NCBI GenBank assembly: GCA_030762895.1
Contig: CM061066.1
Location: 119,258,715-119,322,714, forward strand
Source of the DNA: Sophora flavescens
Lineage: Eukaryota; Streptophyta; Magnoliopsida; Fabales; Fabaceae
Reading direction: 5' to 3'
DNA length: 64,000 bases
A program made the translations under genes and the position numbers. The notes beneath the pieces are model-generated. The model did not search any database. It was not told the origin of the DNA and saw nothing but the letters and a program-made list of their open reading frames with translations. Within the stretch, counting starts at the first letter, position 1, and each line of letters starts with the position of its first letter. Positions 42,121-53,559 of the stretch are shown one piece after another.

Positions 42121-43328
42121 CCTTTTGACATGCATCACAGAGAGCATCGGATTTTTACTTAAGGTTTGGTAATCCTCTCACGAGGTTATGCTTATTTAGC
42201 TTTGAAATTAACTTCAAGATTGCATGACTTAGCCTTTTGTGCCAAATCCATCACTCATCTTCAATGGGCACTAGACATAAGATACTTTGATTTGAGAGGT
42301 CCTCCAAGTCAATCATATATAGACTGTTTTGCCTCTTAGCAGTGAACAAGAATGATCCATCAGGTTCCTTGACACTACACATATTTTTGTCAAAGGAAAC
42401 AACATACCCACTATCACACAATTAACTTATGCTTAGTAAGTTGTGTTTGAATCCTTCAACTAACAAAACATTATCAATGTAGGGAAAATGATGTTTACCA
42501 ATTTTACCTAGTCCAATGATCTTCCCTTTCTGATTACCTCCAAAGGTAACTCAGCCACCATCTTTATGCCTTAGGTCATGGACCATACACTTTTCACCCG
42601 TCATGTAACGTGAGCATCCACTGTCCAAGTACCAAGATACGCGTTTCTTTCCTGTTGTTAAGAAAATCTGCACAAGATATAATCTTGTCTTTAGTTACCC
42701 AGATTGACTTGGGTCCTTTCTTGTTAGTAGTCACTGGACGAGCACACTTAACATGTTTGTTGTGTATGCATCTAGATGTAATATGACCATTTTTACCACA
42801 CACTTTACAGTATACATTGGATGTGCTAGATTTTGTATTATTGTGTTGTATTTGAGTTTTAGTAACTCTGTGGTGTGCATGAGGTTTTGATACTTTGTGA
42901 GATGCTTCCTGCTTCTACTTGTCATAGCCTATGCTAGACTTATCATAAGGTGATATAGAGTACCTTACTATCAAGTTTGACTTTTCTGAGCCACCTACAA
43001 ATATAGACATGCTTTCTGTCAGATATATCACATCCTGTTTCATTTTTGCAACTTCACAGGAAACATTGGGCTCAACTTTGAGTTTGTTAGTTAGACTGAC
43101 ATTCTCAGACCTTAATTTGTTGTTTTTATTAACAAGAGCTTCTTTTTCAATGCAAACTCTATCATACTCTTTTGTTAATTTAGAAAATTTCTTTATAAGA
43201 TTTTTATATTCATGAGATAGTATGGATGAGTTGCTTAATAATTCCTGAAATGCTTCTTGTAGAGTAAATGAGTCGGAATCCATTACTTCAACATCAGTAT
43301 ATTCACTGTCAGAAGAAGTGCTATCCAT
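42121..43328 (-). pseudogene. gag-pol: gag tail, protease and GAG-pre-integrase (second Sirevirus)
   Basis: The minus frame 43328-42915 gives the Ser/Asp-rich start and coiled coil homologous to 7-411. A stop follows, then an intact CX2CX4HX4C knuckle CKVCGKNGHITSRC near 42780. The protease LDSGCSRYMTG (about 42610) and pre-integrase WIWHKRLSH...CDAC (about 42250-42130) are recognisable through several stops. The frame begins within 15 bp of the junction with Tekay DNA, so the gag N-terminus is lost. Confidence 0.82.
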
Positions 43329-43334
43329 GAGACA

Positions 43335-46300
43335 TGTGTTCGAGGAGTTGGCTAGGTATTACACACCTTATCAGGTCATGATGGATGATTAGTCAAAGTG
43401 TGTAAAGTTCGAGGATGGTCTTCGTCCGGAGGTCAAGCAGGCAATCTGTTACCAGGAGATCAGAGTCTTCCCAACCTTGGTGAACAAGTGCAGGATCTTT
43501 GAGGATACCTACAAGTCCAGGGTTGCTAGTTTCAGAAATTCAGATAGTCAGGGTAGCAAGAAGACCGAGCAGAAGGATAAGTGCAAGCAGCGTTACGCTC
43601 CAGCCGACCGAGATTTCAAGCAGAGTGGCAGGAAGCCACAGTTTTCTTATGATAGGTCCATGGGTGGCAACTCTAACTCCTCTAGGCCCATGAAGTGCGG
43701 CGCACCAGATCACTTCACTAACCAGTGCAAGGAATCAGACGTCATCTGCTTTAGGTGTGGCAAGTCTAGACACATCAGTCGGGATTGTGGAGGAGCGAAG
43801 TCAGAGCCTCCAAGTGTTTGCAAGAGTTAGTAGTCTCATGCTAATCGATTGAAGACCACCGGGAGAGTCTTTACTCTTAGTGGAGCTGAAGCCTCCGAGT
43901 CTGATGACTTAATTCAAGGTATGTGCTTAATTGATGGGACTCCTTTAGCTTTATTGTATGACTCGGGTGCTACGCACTCGTTCATATCACATGATAGGGT
44001 CAAGAGTTTAAATTTGACTGTTACCTTTCTTGAGTATGATTTGGTTGTCTCCACGCCTACAAATAACCCTGTTCTTACTTCTCATGCATGCAAGAACTGT
44101 CATATCACCATTAATGGTAGAACTTTTATTGTAAATCTTGTGTTCTTACCTTTAAAGGATCTTGATATTATTCTTGGCATGGACTGGTTATCTTCTAACC
44201 ACATCCTTTTGAACTGTTTCGATAAATCCATAGTTTTTGGAACTCCTGTGGAGTCTAAGAATTCGACCTTTCTATCTGCCAACCAAGTTAAGGCTTCGAT
44301 GAAAGACGAGGCCCAAGTGTACATGATGTTGTCTTCCTTGGAAGTAGAGAGCCCTCCTGAAGTCAGAAGTGTGCCTGTTGTGAGGAAATTTCCTGAATTG
44401 TTCCCTGGGAATGTTTATAACTTGCCCCCTGAGAGAGGGGTTGAGTTCACTTAGTGCCTGGCACCGGGCCAATATCCATAGTGCCCTATAGAATGTCTCC
44501 TCTAGAGCTATCCGAGTTGAAGAAACAAATAGAGGATCTTATCCAGAAGCAGTTTATTAGGCCTAGCGTATCCCCCTGGGGTGCGCCAGTGTTGCTAGTA
44601 AAGAAGAAGAATGACAGTATGAGGTTGTGTGTCGACTATCGGCAGCTCAACAATGTGACCATTAAGAATCGGTATCCCTTCCCTAGGATTGATGATCTTA
44701 TTGGTCAGTTGATCTGAGCTTGAATTTTCTCGAAGATAGATTTGAGGTCAGGGTACCATCAGATTCGGGTTAAGTCCGAGGACATCCCGAAGACAGCGTT
44801 TAGGACGCGTTATGGTCACTATAAGTACTTGGTTATGCCCTTTAATGTGACCAATTCTCCTACTGTGTTCATGGACTACATGAACAAGACTTTTCACCCT
44901 TACTTGGATAAGTTTGTGGTGGTTTTCATAGATGACATCTTAGTGTACTCCAAGACCAAGGACGAACATGAGGAACACCTGAGGGTTGTCTTGCAGACCC
45001 TTAAGGAAAAGCAATTGTATACTAATTTGTCTAAGTGTGAGTTTTGGTTAGAAGAGGTGAGTTTCTTAGGACATGTCATCTCTAAAGGTGGCATAGTCGT
45101 GGACCTGGCTAAGGTTGAGACGGTGCTCTAATGGGACGCGCCAAAGTCAGTGACCGATATTAAGAGCTTCTTGGGTTTAGCAGGGTACTATATGAGGTTT
45201 ACAGAAGGTTTCTCTAAGTTAGCTTTACACTTAACCTGTCTCACCAAGTAGGGACAGTTGTTTGTGTGGGACTCTAGGTGTGAAGAGAGTTTCCAAACCC
45301 TTAGGGATAGGTTGAGATCAGCACCAGTGTTAGTTTTTCCAGATCCTAGTAAACCTTTCGTAGTGTACTGTGATGCATCGAAGCAAGGTTTAGGTGGAGT
45401 CTTGATGCAAGATGGTAAGGTAGTAGGTTATGCCTCTAGGCAGTTGAAAACCCATGAGAAGAACTGCCCTACCCATGACCTAGAGTTAGAAGCTGTTGTA
45501 TTTGCCTTAAAGATTCGGAGGCATTACCTTTATGGAAAGTTTGAGGTCTTTAGTGATTATAAGAGTTTGAAGTATCTTTTTGATCAGAAGGAGTTGAATA
45601 TGAGACATAATAGATGGATGGAGTTTTTAAAGGATTATGAGTTTGATCTAACCTACCACCCAGGAAAAGCCAATGTAGTGGCAGATGCTTTAAGTAGGAA
45701 AACCTTGCACGTCTCCGCTTTGATGGTTAGGGAGATGGATCTGATTGAGGAGTTTAGAGACCTGAGTTTAGCTTGGGAAGTTACCCCTAAGAACATTAGT
45801 CTTGGAACCTTGAAGGTTACCAACAGTTTGATGGATTAGGTTAGAGAGGGTCAGAAGATAGACCGGTTTCTCTTAGACCAGAGGGAGTTGCTCGCTTAGG
45901 GTAGAAACCTTAGTTTTAACGAAGGAAGTGATGGAGTTATGAGGTTCAAAGATAGAATCTGTATACCAAACATCCCGGAGCATAGAAAGTTGATCCTTGA
46001 AGAAGGACATAGGAGTGGATTGAGTGTGCACCCAGGTGCCACTAAGATGTATCAAGATCTTAAGAGGATGTTTTGGTGGCCTAGGATAGAAAGATGTGGC
46101 CGCATTTGTGTATGCTTGTTTAGTGTGCCAGAAGGCTAAGATAGAACACCAGAAGCCATCAGGAAAGTTGCAACTTTTGAGTATCCCAGAATGGAAATGG
46201 GACAATATTTCCATGGATTTTGTGTCTGGACTCCCTAGGACTCCAGCTGGTTATGAGGCTAAATGGGTTGTTATGGATAGACTTACTAAGTCCGCCCATT

Positions 46301-46665
46301 TCATCCCTATGAACATGGAATATCCTTTGGAAAAGTTGGCTAAGTTGTACATCAGAGAGATAGTTAGGTTACATGGTGTACCCTCTAGCATAGTATCTGA
46401 TAGAGACCCGAGGTTTACCTCTAGGTTATGGAACAGTTTGCTAGAGGCTTTAGGAACCAATCTTAGGCTAAGTTCAGCTTACCACCCACAGACTGTTGGC
46501 CAGTCTGAGAGAACCATCCAATCCTTAGAGGACTTGGTTAGAGCTTGTGTGCTAAAACAGTCGGGTAGTTGGGACAAGTTTTTACCCTTGATAGAGTTTA
46601 CCTACAACAACAGTTACCATTCCAGTATTGGGATGGCACCTTATAAAGCTCTCTATGGAAGGATG
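43335..46665 (+). pseudogene. gag-pol: Tekay/Del-like chromovirus gag-pol fragment
   Basis: Starts mid-gag (FEELARYYTPYQ) and continues with two CCHC knuckles (the second CFRCGKSRHISRDC, Gly-to-Arg) and protease DSGATHSFIS (43960). RT has intact FIDDILVYS (44925), RNase H has VVYCDASKQGLGG (45360) and DALSRKTL, and the integrase zinc region and core follow. The integrase acids are in SMDFVSGLP, SDRDPRFTS and QSERTIQ. Frameshifts occur near 44452 and 46100, and stops near 43392, 43828, 44716, 45129, 45248, 45837 and 45897. It ends abruptly at LYGR where the next LTR begins. RT before integrase defines Ty3/gypsy. Confidence 0.9.
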
Positions 46666-49107
46666 TGATACCCTGCTACCCCGCATGTTATAAAGCAATT
46701 AATATAAAAAGTAATTAAAACAAAACATGCATTTCCTGGAATCGATAAAACAAGTTTTAAACAATAAAACATATCAAGATACATAAACATAAACACCCAA
46801 CCCTGATGTCACAATTCAGAGCTGGTACAACCGTTCCGGAAAATATCCTCGTAATACAACTGAACAACTAACTAACAATAAAGTCCCTAACTATGAGTGG
46901 TGGCTCCTCAGAGTCACTCCTCTCCCGGCTGCTCGTCATCCTCTACAAGATGCCAATCAGGTCAACAAACAAACAGAAAGAGGGGAGTAAGAATCATGTA
47001 AACATATACGGCATGGAGATAGGAAGCAAGGTTAAACATACAACATAGCATCATCATAACATACATCAATATAGATATATATATCAACATCCAATCAACA
47101 TCATATCAACCAAGTATGATATGCAATGCAATGAAACACTACTCCACTACTCCAACATGCATGTGGATCCAAAATAACTCAGGATGAATGACTTCGGAGT
47201 TAAATATCCACATTGAGAATCTACTCAACGTCCGAGAATCTACTCCTTGGAATAGCCAACGCATCAAACCAACGAATGCCTCGTCACGGGGGCGCACGGT
47301 TACCAAACCTTGGGTAACCTACAGTGGATGGCCAGATCGCCGTGCTCTAGGACGACCTCCCCTATGTCGAACATCCACCACCACCAACATCTCCAATGAT
47401 GCATGAAACATACAACAAACAACGGGCAACCACTACCTCCTTTGCTTCGACGGAATCACCTGAAGACTTCAGCGGAATCGACCGCAGCGGAATCTACCGC
47501 AACACTTAAACCTTTACCAGAATCAACCGTAACATCTTAGGCCCAATCGAGTCAAGGCCCCGTTGGAGAAAACTCTCGGTCACCAAGGTATAACATCAAC
47601 AACACCTTAGACCCAAACCGCGCGGTCAAGGTTCCCTTGGCCAAAAGCACCAAGGTACAACTCATCAACGTGCGGTAACCCAACGGTTACCGACTTAACC
47701 ATCTTATTTAGTCTTTAATTAAGTGATGTAACCTTCATCATTGATTAACTATGTCATCTTCATCGTTGGGGGGGATTGGGGTTATAAACCCCTGTTTAAG
47801 TCCTTAATCTCAGATTATGTCCAGAGGGGTGAGCACGGTCGTGTTTGACCCTAGCATAGGCGTGCTGCCACTTAACTGGAGCATGGTCGTGCTTCCTTTT
47901 GAGAAAGGTCATGCTCAGCTGCACGGGCGTGCTCCTCTGCTGCATGGTCGTGTTGAATACACGACCATTTTCCAAAATTCAACTGGGAGCACGGGCGTGC
48001 TCCCTGTTCAGCACGGGCGTGCTCAATGCACGACAGTACTGTTTTGTGCGTAGTTCACATCAATTTTAGCCGATTAAGTTTAAGGATTAATTCTATTAAT
48101 CCTAAGCCAGTTAACAACATATTCTAGGACTAAACATCATTATCAACATAGTAACAACACTATCTTCACAATCATGGTATCAACCATTCAACCAACAACA
48201 TTATTCCAATAGCAACCATCAACATATCATCAGGTTCATATAACCAACATAAACATCAAGAGCGTAGTATGAACATAGGCATATAAACAACATATTAACA
48301 ACCAAGATCATGTTATCATAATCAAACAAACCATCATATTAATTATATAACATACACAACAAATCGAGGTCATGGGAACCCCTTTACCTTACACTACCCC
48401 CAATGACTATGATATACACTACTCTTCTCCCCAAATCTGGATTGAAGGTAGCGCTAACAATGGTCCTAACAGCAAATCGGTCCCAAATCTTCAAACGGCT
48501 TACACTGGTACTAAGCCTTGGATAAACAGGACACACAAACAATTAGTTCCTAATTCAATATTATGAAAGGAAACCGCGAAAAGTAAAACCTTACCTATAT
48601 ATATCAAGCACATATGATGCAAACTCCCTAAGAGGTCTCTAATACTCAAAGAATTGACTGAGTATGAAGAGAAAGGGAGGAGGAACGGTTTTGACCGCAA
48701 AAGGTTGGCTGCTGCTACCAGAATAGGGTTAAAACGTAACCCTCGAATTATGTGCCAAGAATATATAGGCCACACCTGAGCACGGTCGTGCTCCCCATTG
48801 AACACGGTCGTGCTCCCCATTGAGCACGATCGTGCTTAACTTAGCGTCACGAGACGAGATTAGTACTTTGAGCACGGGTGTGCTCACTGTTGAGCACGGG
48901 CTTGCTCAATTTAAAATCAGAAACACACTTCTGACTTTAAGCAAGGGTGTGCTGGTCAATGAGCACGATCGTGCTCATCTACCAGAAAAGGGACTTTTTA
49001 AGCTAAAATCCCACCTAGCCCTTAGCCAACAACTTAACTTAACAAAACCAACTTAAACAGCCAAACAAGCTTTAAGGGAAAACACTTACTAAAAACAGGG
49101 TGTTACA
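46666..49107 (-). repeat. 3' LTR of second Tekay element
   Basis: 2442 bp, TGATACCC...GGTGTTACA on the plus strand. It contains two clusters of palindromic GAGCACGG(T/G)CGTGCTC-type words (47830-48050 and 48778-48976), including the perfect 16-bp palindrome GAGCACGATCGTGCTC at 48961. The short ORFs are not supported as genes. Confidence 0.92.
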
Positions 49108-49154
49108 ATTCCACCCCCCTTATAAAAATTCCATCCTCGAAATTTCTACGTACC
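49108..49154 (-). other. Polypurine tract and 3' UTR of second Tekay element
   Basis: The minus strand reads TTTATAAGGGGGGTGGAAT immediately before the LTR start TGTAACACCC. This is the plus-strand primer and is typical of Tekay elements. Confidence 0.85.
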
Positions 49155-50320
49155 TCAAGTGAAAAGGTGCAAGTACCCTTCCATCATTTTGCCCTCCAAC
49201 TCCCAGGTAGCACTTTCCTCAGTTGCCCCACTCCAAACCACTTTGACCAAGGGAATTTTCTTGCCTCTTAGTTGTTTCACTCTTCTATCCTCGACTCGAA
49301 GGGGTAACACCTCGAATGTCAAGTTCTCTTTCAACTGTATGGTGTCGGGTACTATCACGTGACTAGGGTCATGAATATACTTTGAGTTGTGACACATGGA
49401 AAACATTATGGATATTTGACAAGAACGGTGTCAAGGCTATTTGGCAGGCGACTTCGTCGACTCTTTTAAGGATTTGGTATTGACCAATGAATCTCTGAGT
49501 AAGTTTATTCGCCTTCATCACTCTACGAACCCCAGTTATCAAGGTAACTCTCAAGAATACATGATTGGCTTCTTGAAATTCGAACACCTTCCTCCTTTTA
49601 TCATGATAGCTCTTTTGCCTAGTCTGTGCAACTCTCATCTTTCCCTGAACCAACCAGATCTTTTATGTTGTTTCCTGGACTATCTCTGGCCCTAGCACCA
49701 CACTATCACTAGGTTCACTCCAACACAAAGGTGTCCTACATCTCTTCCCATAAAGAGCCTCATAAGGTGCCATCCCAATGCTGGAATGGAAGCTGTTGTT
49801 GTAGGTGAACTCTATCAGGGGCAAAAAATTGTCCCAACCACCAGACTGCTCTAACACACAAGCCCTCAACAAGTCCTCTAAGGACTGGACGGTCCTCTCA
49901 GACTACCCATCAGTCTGTGGGTGGTAAGCTGAACTAAGCCTAAGCTTTGTCCCTAAGGCATGTTGCAAACTCTCCCAGAACCTAGAGGTAAACCTCGGGT
50001 CTCTATATGATACTATGCTATAGGGTACACCATGAAGCCTAACTATCTCATTGATGTACAGCTTGGCTAACTTCTCCAAAGGATACTCCATGTTCATTGG
50101 GATGAAATGTGCAGACTTAGTCAATCTATCCACAACAACCCATATAGCCTCAAAACCAGTTGGAGTCCTACGGAGTCCAGACACAAAATCCATGGAGATA
50201 TTATCCCATTTCCATTATGGGATACTCAAAGGTTGCAACTTACCTGGAGGATTTTGGTGTTCTATTTTTGCCTTCTGACAAACTAGGCACACATACACAA
50301 ATTCATCCACATCATTTTTC
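49155..50320 (-). pseudogene. pol: Tekay integrase core, C-terminal domain and chromodomain
   Basis: The minus strand has the core from MDFVSGLRRTP (50193, first Asp) with IVSYRDPRF. The Asp normally preceding RDPRF is Tyr, so the second catalytic acid is lost. The C-terminal module has HVFLRVTLITGVRRV and LSNIHNVFHVSQL (about 49400). A chromodomain-like end, VEDRRVKQLRGKKIPLVKVVW...ATWELE, stops at 49155. Chromodomains steer integration to marked chromatin. Frameshifts fall near 49400, 49660 and 49890. Confidence 0.88.
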
Positions 50321-51400
50321 ATCCTAGGTCACCAAAACATCCTCTTAAGGTCTTGATACATCTTGGTGGCACCTGGGTGCACACTCAACCCACTCCTGTG
50401 TCCTTCCTCAAAGATCAACTTCCTAAGCTCAGGAACATCTGGTATGCACACTTTATCCTTAAACCTCAAGACCTTATCACTTCCATCCTTGAAACTAAGG
50501 TCTCTACCCTGAGCGAGCAATTCTCGCTGATCTAAGAGAAACTTGTCTAACTTCTGACCCTCTCTAATATGACCCATCAAGCTATTGGTAACCTTCAAGG
50601 TACCAAGCCTAATACTCTTGCGGGTAAACTCACAAGCTAGACTAAGGTCTCTAAAATCCCCAATTAGATCCATCTCACTAATCGTCAAAGCGGAGACGTG
50701 CAAGGTTTTCCTACTCAAGGAATTGGCCACCACATTGGCCTTCCCTGGTTGATAGGTCAGCTCGAAGTCATAATCCTTTAAGAACTTCATCCATCTACTC
50801 TGCCTTATATTGAACTCCTTTTGATCAATGAGATACCTCAAACTCTTGTGATCACTAAAGACCTTAAACCTCGCCCCGTAAAGGTAATGCCTCCAGATCT
50901 TTAAGGCAAAAACCACAACTCCTAACTCTAGGTCATGGGTAGGGTAGTTCTTCTCATGGGTTTACAACTACCTAGAAGAATAAGCAACTACCTTACCATT
51001 CTGCATCAACACACCACCTAACCCTTGCTTAGAAGCATCGTAGTAAACTACGAAGGGTTCACTAAGATCTGGAAAAACTAACACTGGTGCTTATGTCAAC
51101 CTATTCTTAAGGGTTTGGAAACTCTCTTTACACTTAGAGACCCACATAAACAACTGTCCCTTCTTGGTGAGATAGGTTAAGGGTAAAACTATCTTAGAGA
51201 AATCTTCTATGAACCGCCTATAGTACTCGGCTAACCCCAAGAAACTCCTAATCTCGGCTGCAGACTTTGACGCTTCCCACTGGAGCACCGTCTTTACCTT
51301 AGCTGGGCCCACTGCTATACCACCCTTAGAGATGACTTTTCCTAAGAAGCTTGCTTCCTCTAACCAGAACTCGCACTTGGACAACGTAGGGTACAACTGC
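50321..51400 (-). pseudogene. pol: Tekay RNase H and integrase zinc region
   Basis: The frame 51396-51091 covers the RT thumb and connection. RNase H follows with a stop near 50960. The 195-codon frame 50916-50329 has FKVFSDHKSLRYL, the end of RNase H (Asn-Ser-Leu-Ser where Asp-Ala-Leu-Ser is usual), and the HHCC zinc region (HRSGLSVHPGATKMYQDLKRMFW). Confidence 0.85.
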
Positions 51401-51414
51401 TTTTCCCTAAGGAT

Positions 51415-53470
51415 CTACAAGACAACCCTCAAGTGTTCCTCATGTTCCTCCTTGCACTTGGAGTACACTAAGATGTTATCTATGAACACCACAACAAACT
51501 TATCCAAGTAAGGGTGAAAGGTCTTGTTCATGTAGTCCATGAACACCGCAGGAGCATTGGTCACACCGAAGGGCATACCCAAGTACTCGTAGTGACCATA
51601 TCGCGTCCTAAACGCTGTCTTCGGGATGTCCTCAGACTTAACCCGAATCTGATGGTACCCTGACCTCAAACCTATCTTACAAAAGACGCAAGCGCCCATC
51701 AACTGGTTCATAAGATCATCAATCCTAGGGAAGCAATACTGATTCTTTATGGTCACCTTGTTGGGCTGTCGATAGTCGGTGCACAACCTCATACTACCAT
51801 CTTTCTTCCTCACCAACAACACAGCTGCTCCCCATGGAGACACACTGGGCCTAATGAACTGCTTCTTCATCAGGTCCTCCAACTGCTCTTTCAACTTAGC
51901 TAGGTCTAGAGGAGACATTCTATAGGGTGCTATGGAGATTGGACCAGTGCCAGGAACTAAATCTATGGTAAACTCAACATCTCTCTCTGTGAGTAAGTTA
52001 TAAACATCCCCCGGGAACACTTCAGGAAATTCCCGTACAACAGGCAAGCTGATGACATCAGGAGGGCTGCTCTCTACTTCCAGGGAAGCTAACATCATGT
52101 ATACCCAGGCTTCGTCTTTCATCGAAGCTTGAACTTGGCTAGCAGGGAGAAGGTCCGGATTCTTAGACACCGTTGGAGTTCCCAAAACCAAGGTTTTATC
52201 AAAACAGTTCAGAAGGACGTGGTTGGAAGATAACCAGTCCATGCCAAGAATGATATCAAGATCTTTCAGGGGTAAACATACAAGATCGACAACAAAGGTT
52301 TTACCACCAATGACAATATGACAGTTCTTACATACATAAGATGTGGAAACATGTTTATTTGTAGGTGTAGACACAAGAAAATCAAACTCAAGAAAGGTAA
52401 CATGCAATTTAAGACTCTTGATCCTATCATGTGATATGAAAGAGTGATTAGCACCCGAATCATACCATACAGTTAGTTGAGTTCCATCAATAAAACATGT
52501 ACCTTGGATCAAGTCATCAGAATCGGAGGCTTCAGCTCCACTAAGAGTAAAGACTCTTCCAGTGGTCTTCAGTCTGTTGGCCCTGGACTTCTGATTCCTG
52601 CTAGCGCTGGGAGGCTCGGCCTTAGTTCCCTCACATTCACGACTGATATGTCCTGGCTTGCCACATCTGAAACAAATCACCGCTGACTCCTTATAATGGG
52701 ATGAATAATGATCCTGTGCTCCGCACTTACCACACATCATAACCCTGGGGGCATTAGAGAACCCACCCCTAAACCTATCCTACTAAAACTGTGGATTCCT
52801 GCCACTTTGCTTGAAGTGTCTTCCGGTCAGAGCATTCCGCTGCTTGCCCTTGTCTCTCTGATCAATCCTATTGCCACCCTAACTATCCGATCCCTTGGAA
52901 CTGGCAACTCTGAACTGACTGGCATCCTCATAAATTCTGCACATGTTGACCAGAATTGGGAAGATCCTGATCTCCTGGTAGCTGATGACTTGCTTATTCT
53001 CAGGTCGGAGTCCAGCCTCAAACTTGACGTACTTGGAGCGATCATCTGTATCATGCTGATAAGGAGTGTAGCACCTCACCAACTCCTCAAACTTGGCTGC
53101 ATACTCGCCAACTGACAACGAACCCTGCCGTAAGGACAAGAATTCAATCTCTTTCTTGTCCTTGATATCCGCTGGAAAGTACTTCTCCAAAAATCTCTGC
53201 CTGAACACATCCCGTGTAATCGCTGTGCCCTCCACCTACATCCTCTGTGTATAGTTGTCCCACCAATGCTCAGCCTCCTCAATCAACATGAAGGTAGCAA
53301 AGATAAGCTTTTGCTGATCATTACAATCCATAGCTTGGAAAGATATTATCAATCTCCCTCAACCACAACAAAGCTCATTCCAGATTATATGTTCCCTTGA
53401 AAGACGGAGGGTTGTTCCTCTGAAACTTGTCCAATCCTTGAAACTCAGCTGGCCCACCATTGTTGTTGTG
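51415..53470 (-). pseudogene. gag-pol: Tekay gag 3' part, protease and reverse transcriptase
   Basis: The gag capsid region reads on from the CACTA insertion at 53470 (GGPAEFQGLDKFQRNNPP) with several stops to 52879. A 441-codon open frame (52740-51415) then carries a damaged first knuckle (CGKCGAQDHYSSHY, last Cys now Tyr), an intact second (CFRCGKPGHISREC) and protease DSGANHSFIS. RT runs to FIDNILVYS, so the second catalytic Asp is Asn (GAT to AAT). This is one of the longest uninterrupted ORFs in the window, but the RT is predicted inactive. Confidence 0.9.
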
Positions 53471-53559
53471 ACTAGTGGAAAATATACATTAGACGGTAAA
53501 GGTTTGCATCAGTTAACCAAAAGCTAGATGTTAAAAAGGGAGCGGTGGCAGTTTTATAA

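Larger units (their letters stand above)
32767..43330 (-). mobile_element. Second Sirevirus-like copia element, rearranged and 5'-truncated
   Basis: On the minus strand: gag tail (43328 down), protease, integrase, RT-RNase H, env-like N-half, a second RT-RNase H block, env-like C-half, polypurine tract and LTR (32767-34271). It belongs to the same lineage as 1-14191, but the two are clearly diverged. The gag N-terminus and 5' LTR are missing at the junction with a Tekay fragment near 43330. Multiple stops, an internal duplication and a CACTA MITE show long inactivity. Confidence 0.9.

Noticed and set aside
47817..48053. 78-codon plus ORF across the palindrome cluster
   Set aside because: The frame is open because of the repeated GCACGG words. 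The matching region in the other LTR does not keep the same protein, and it lies wholly inside an LTR.
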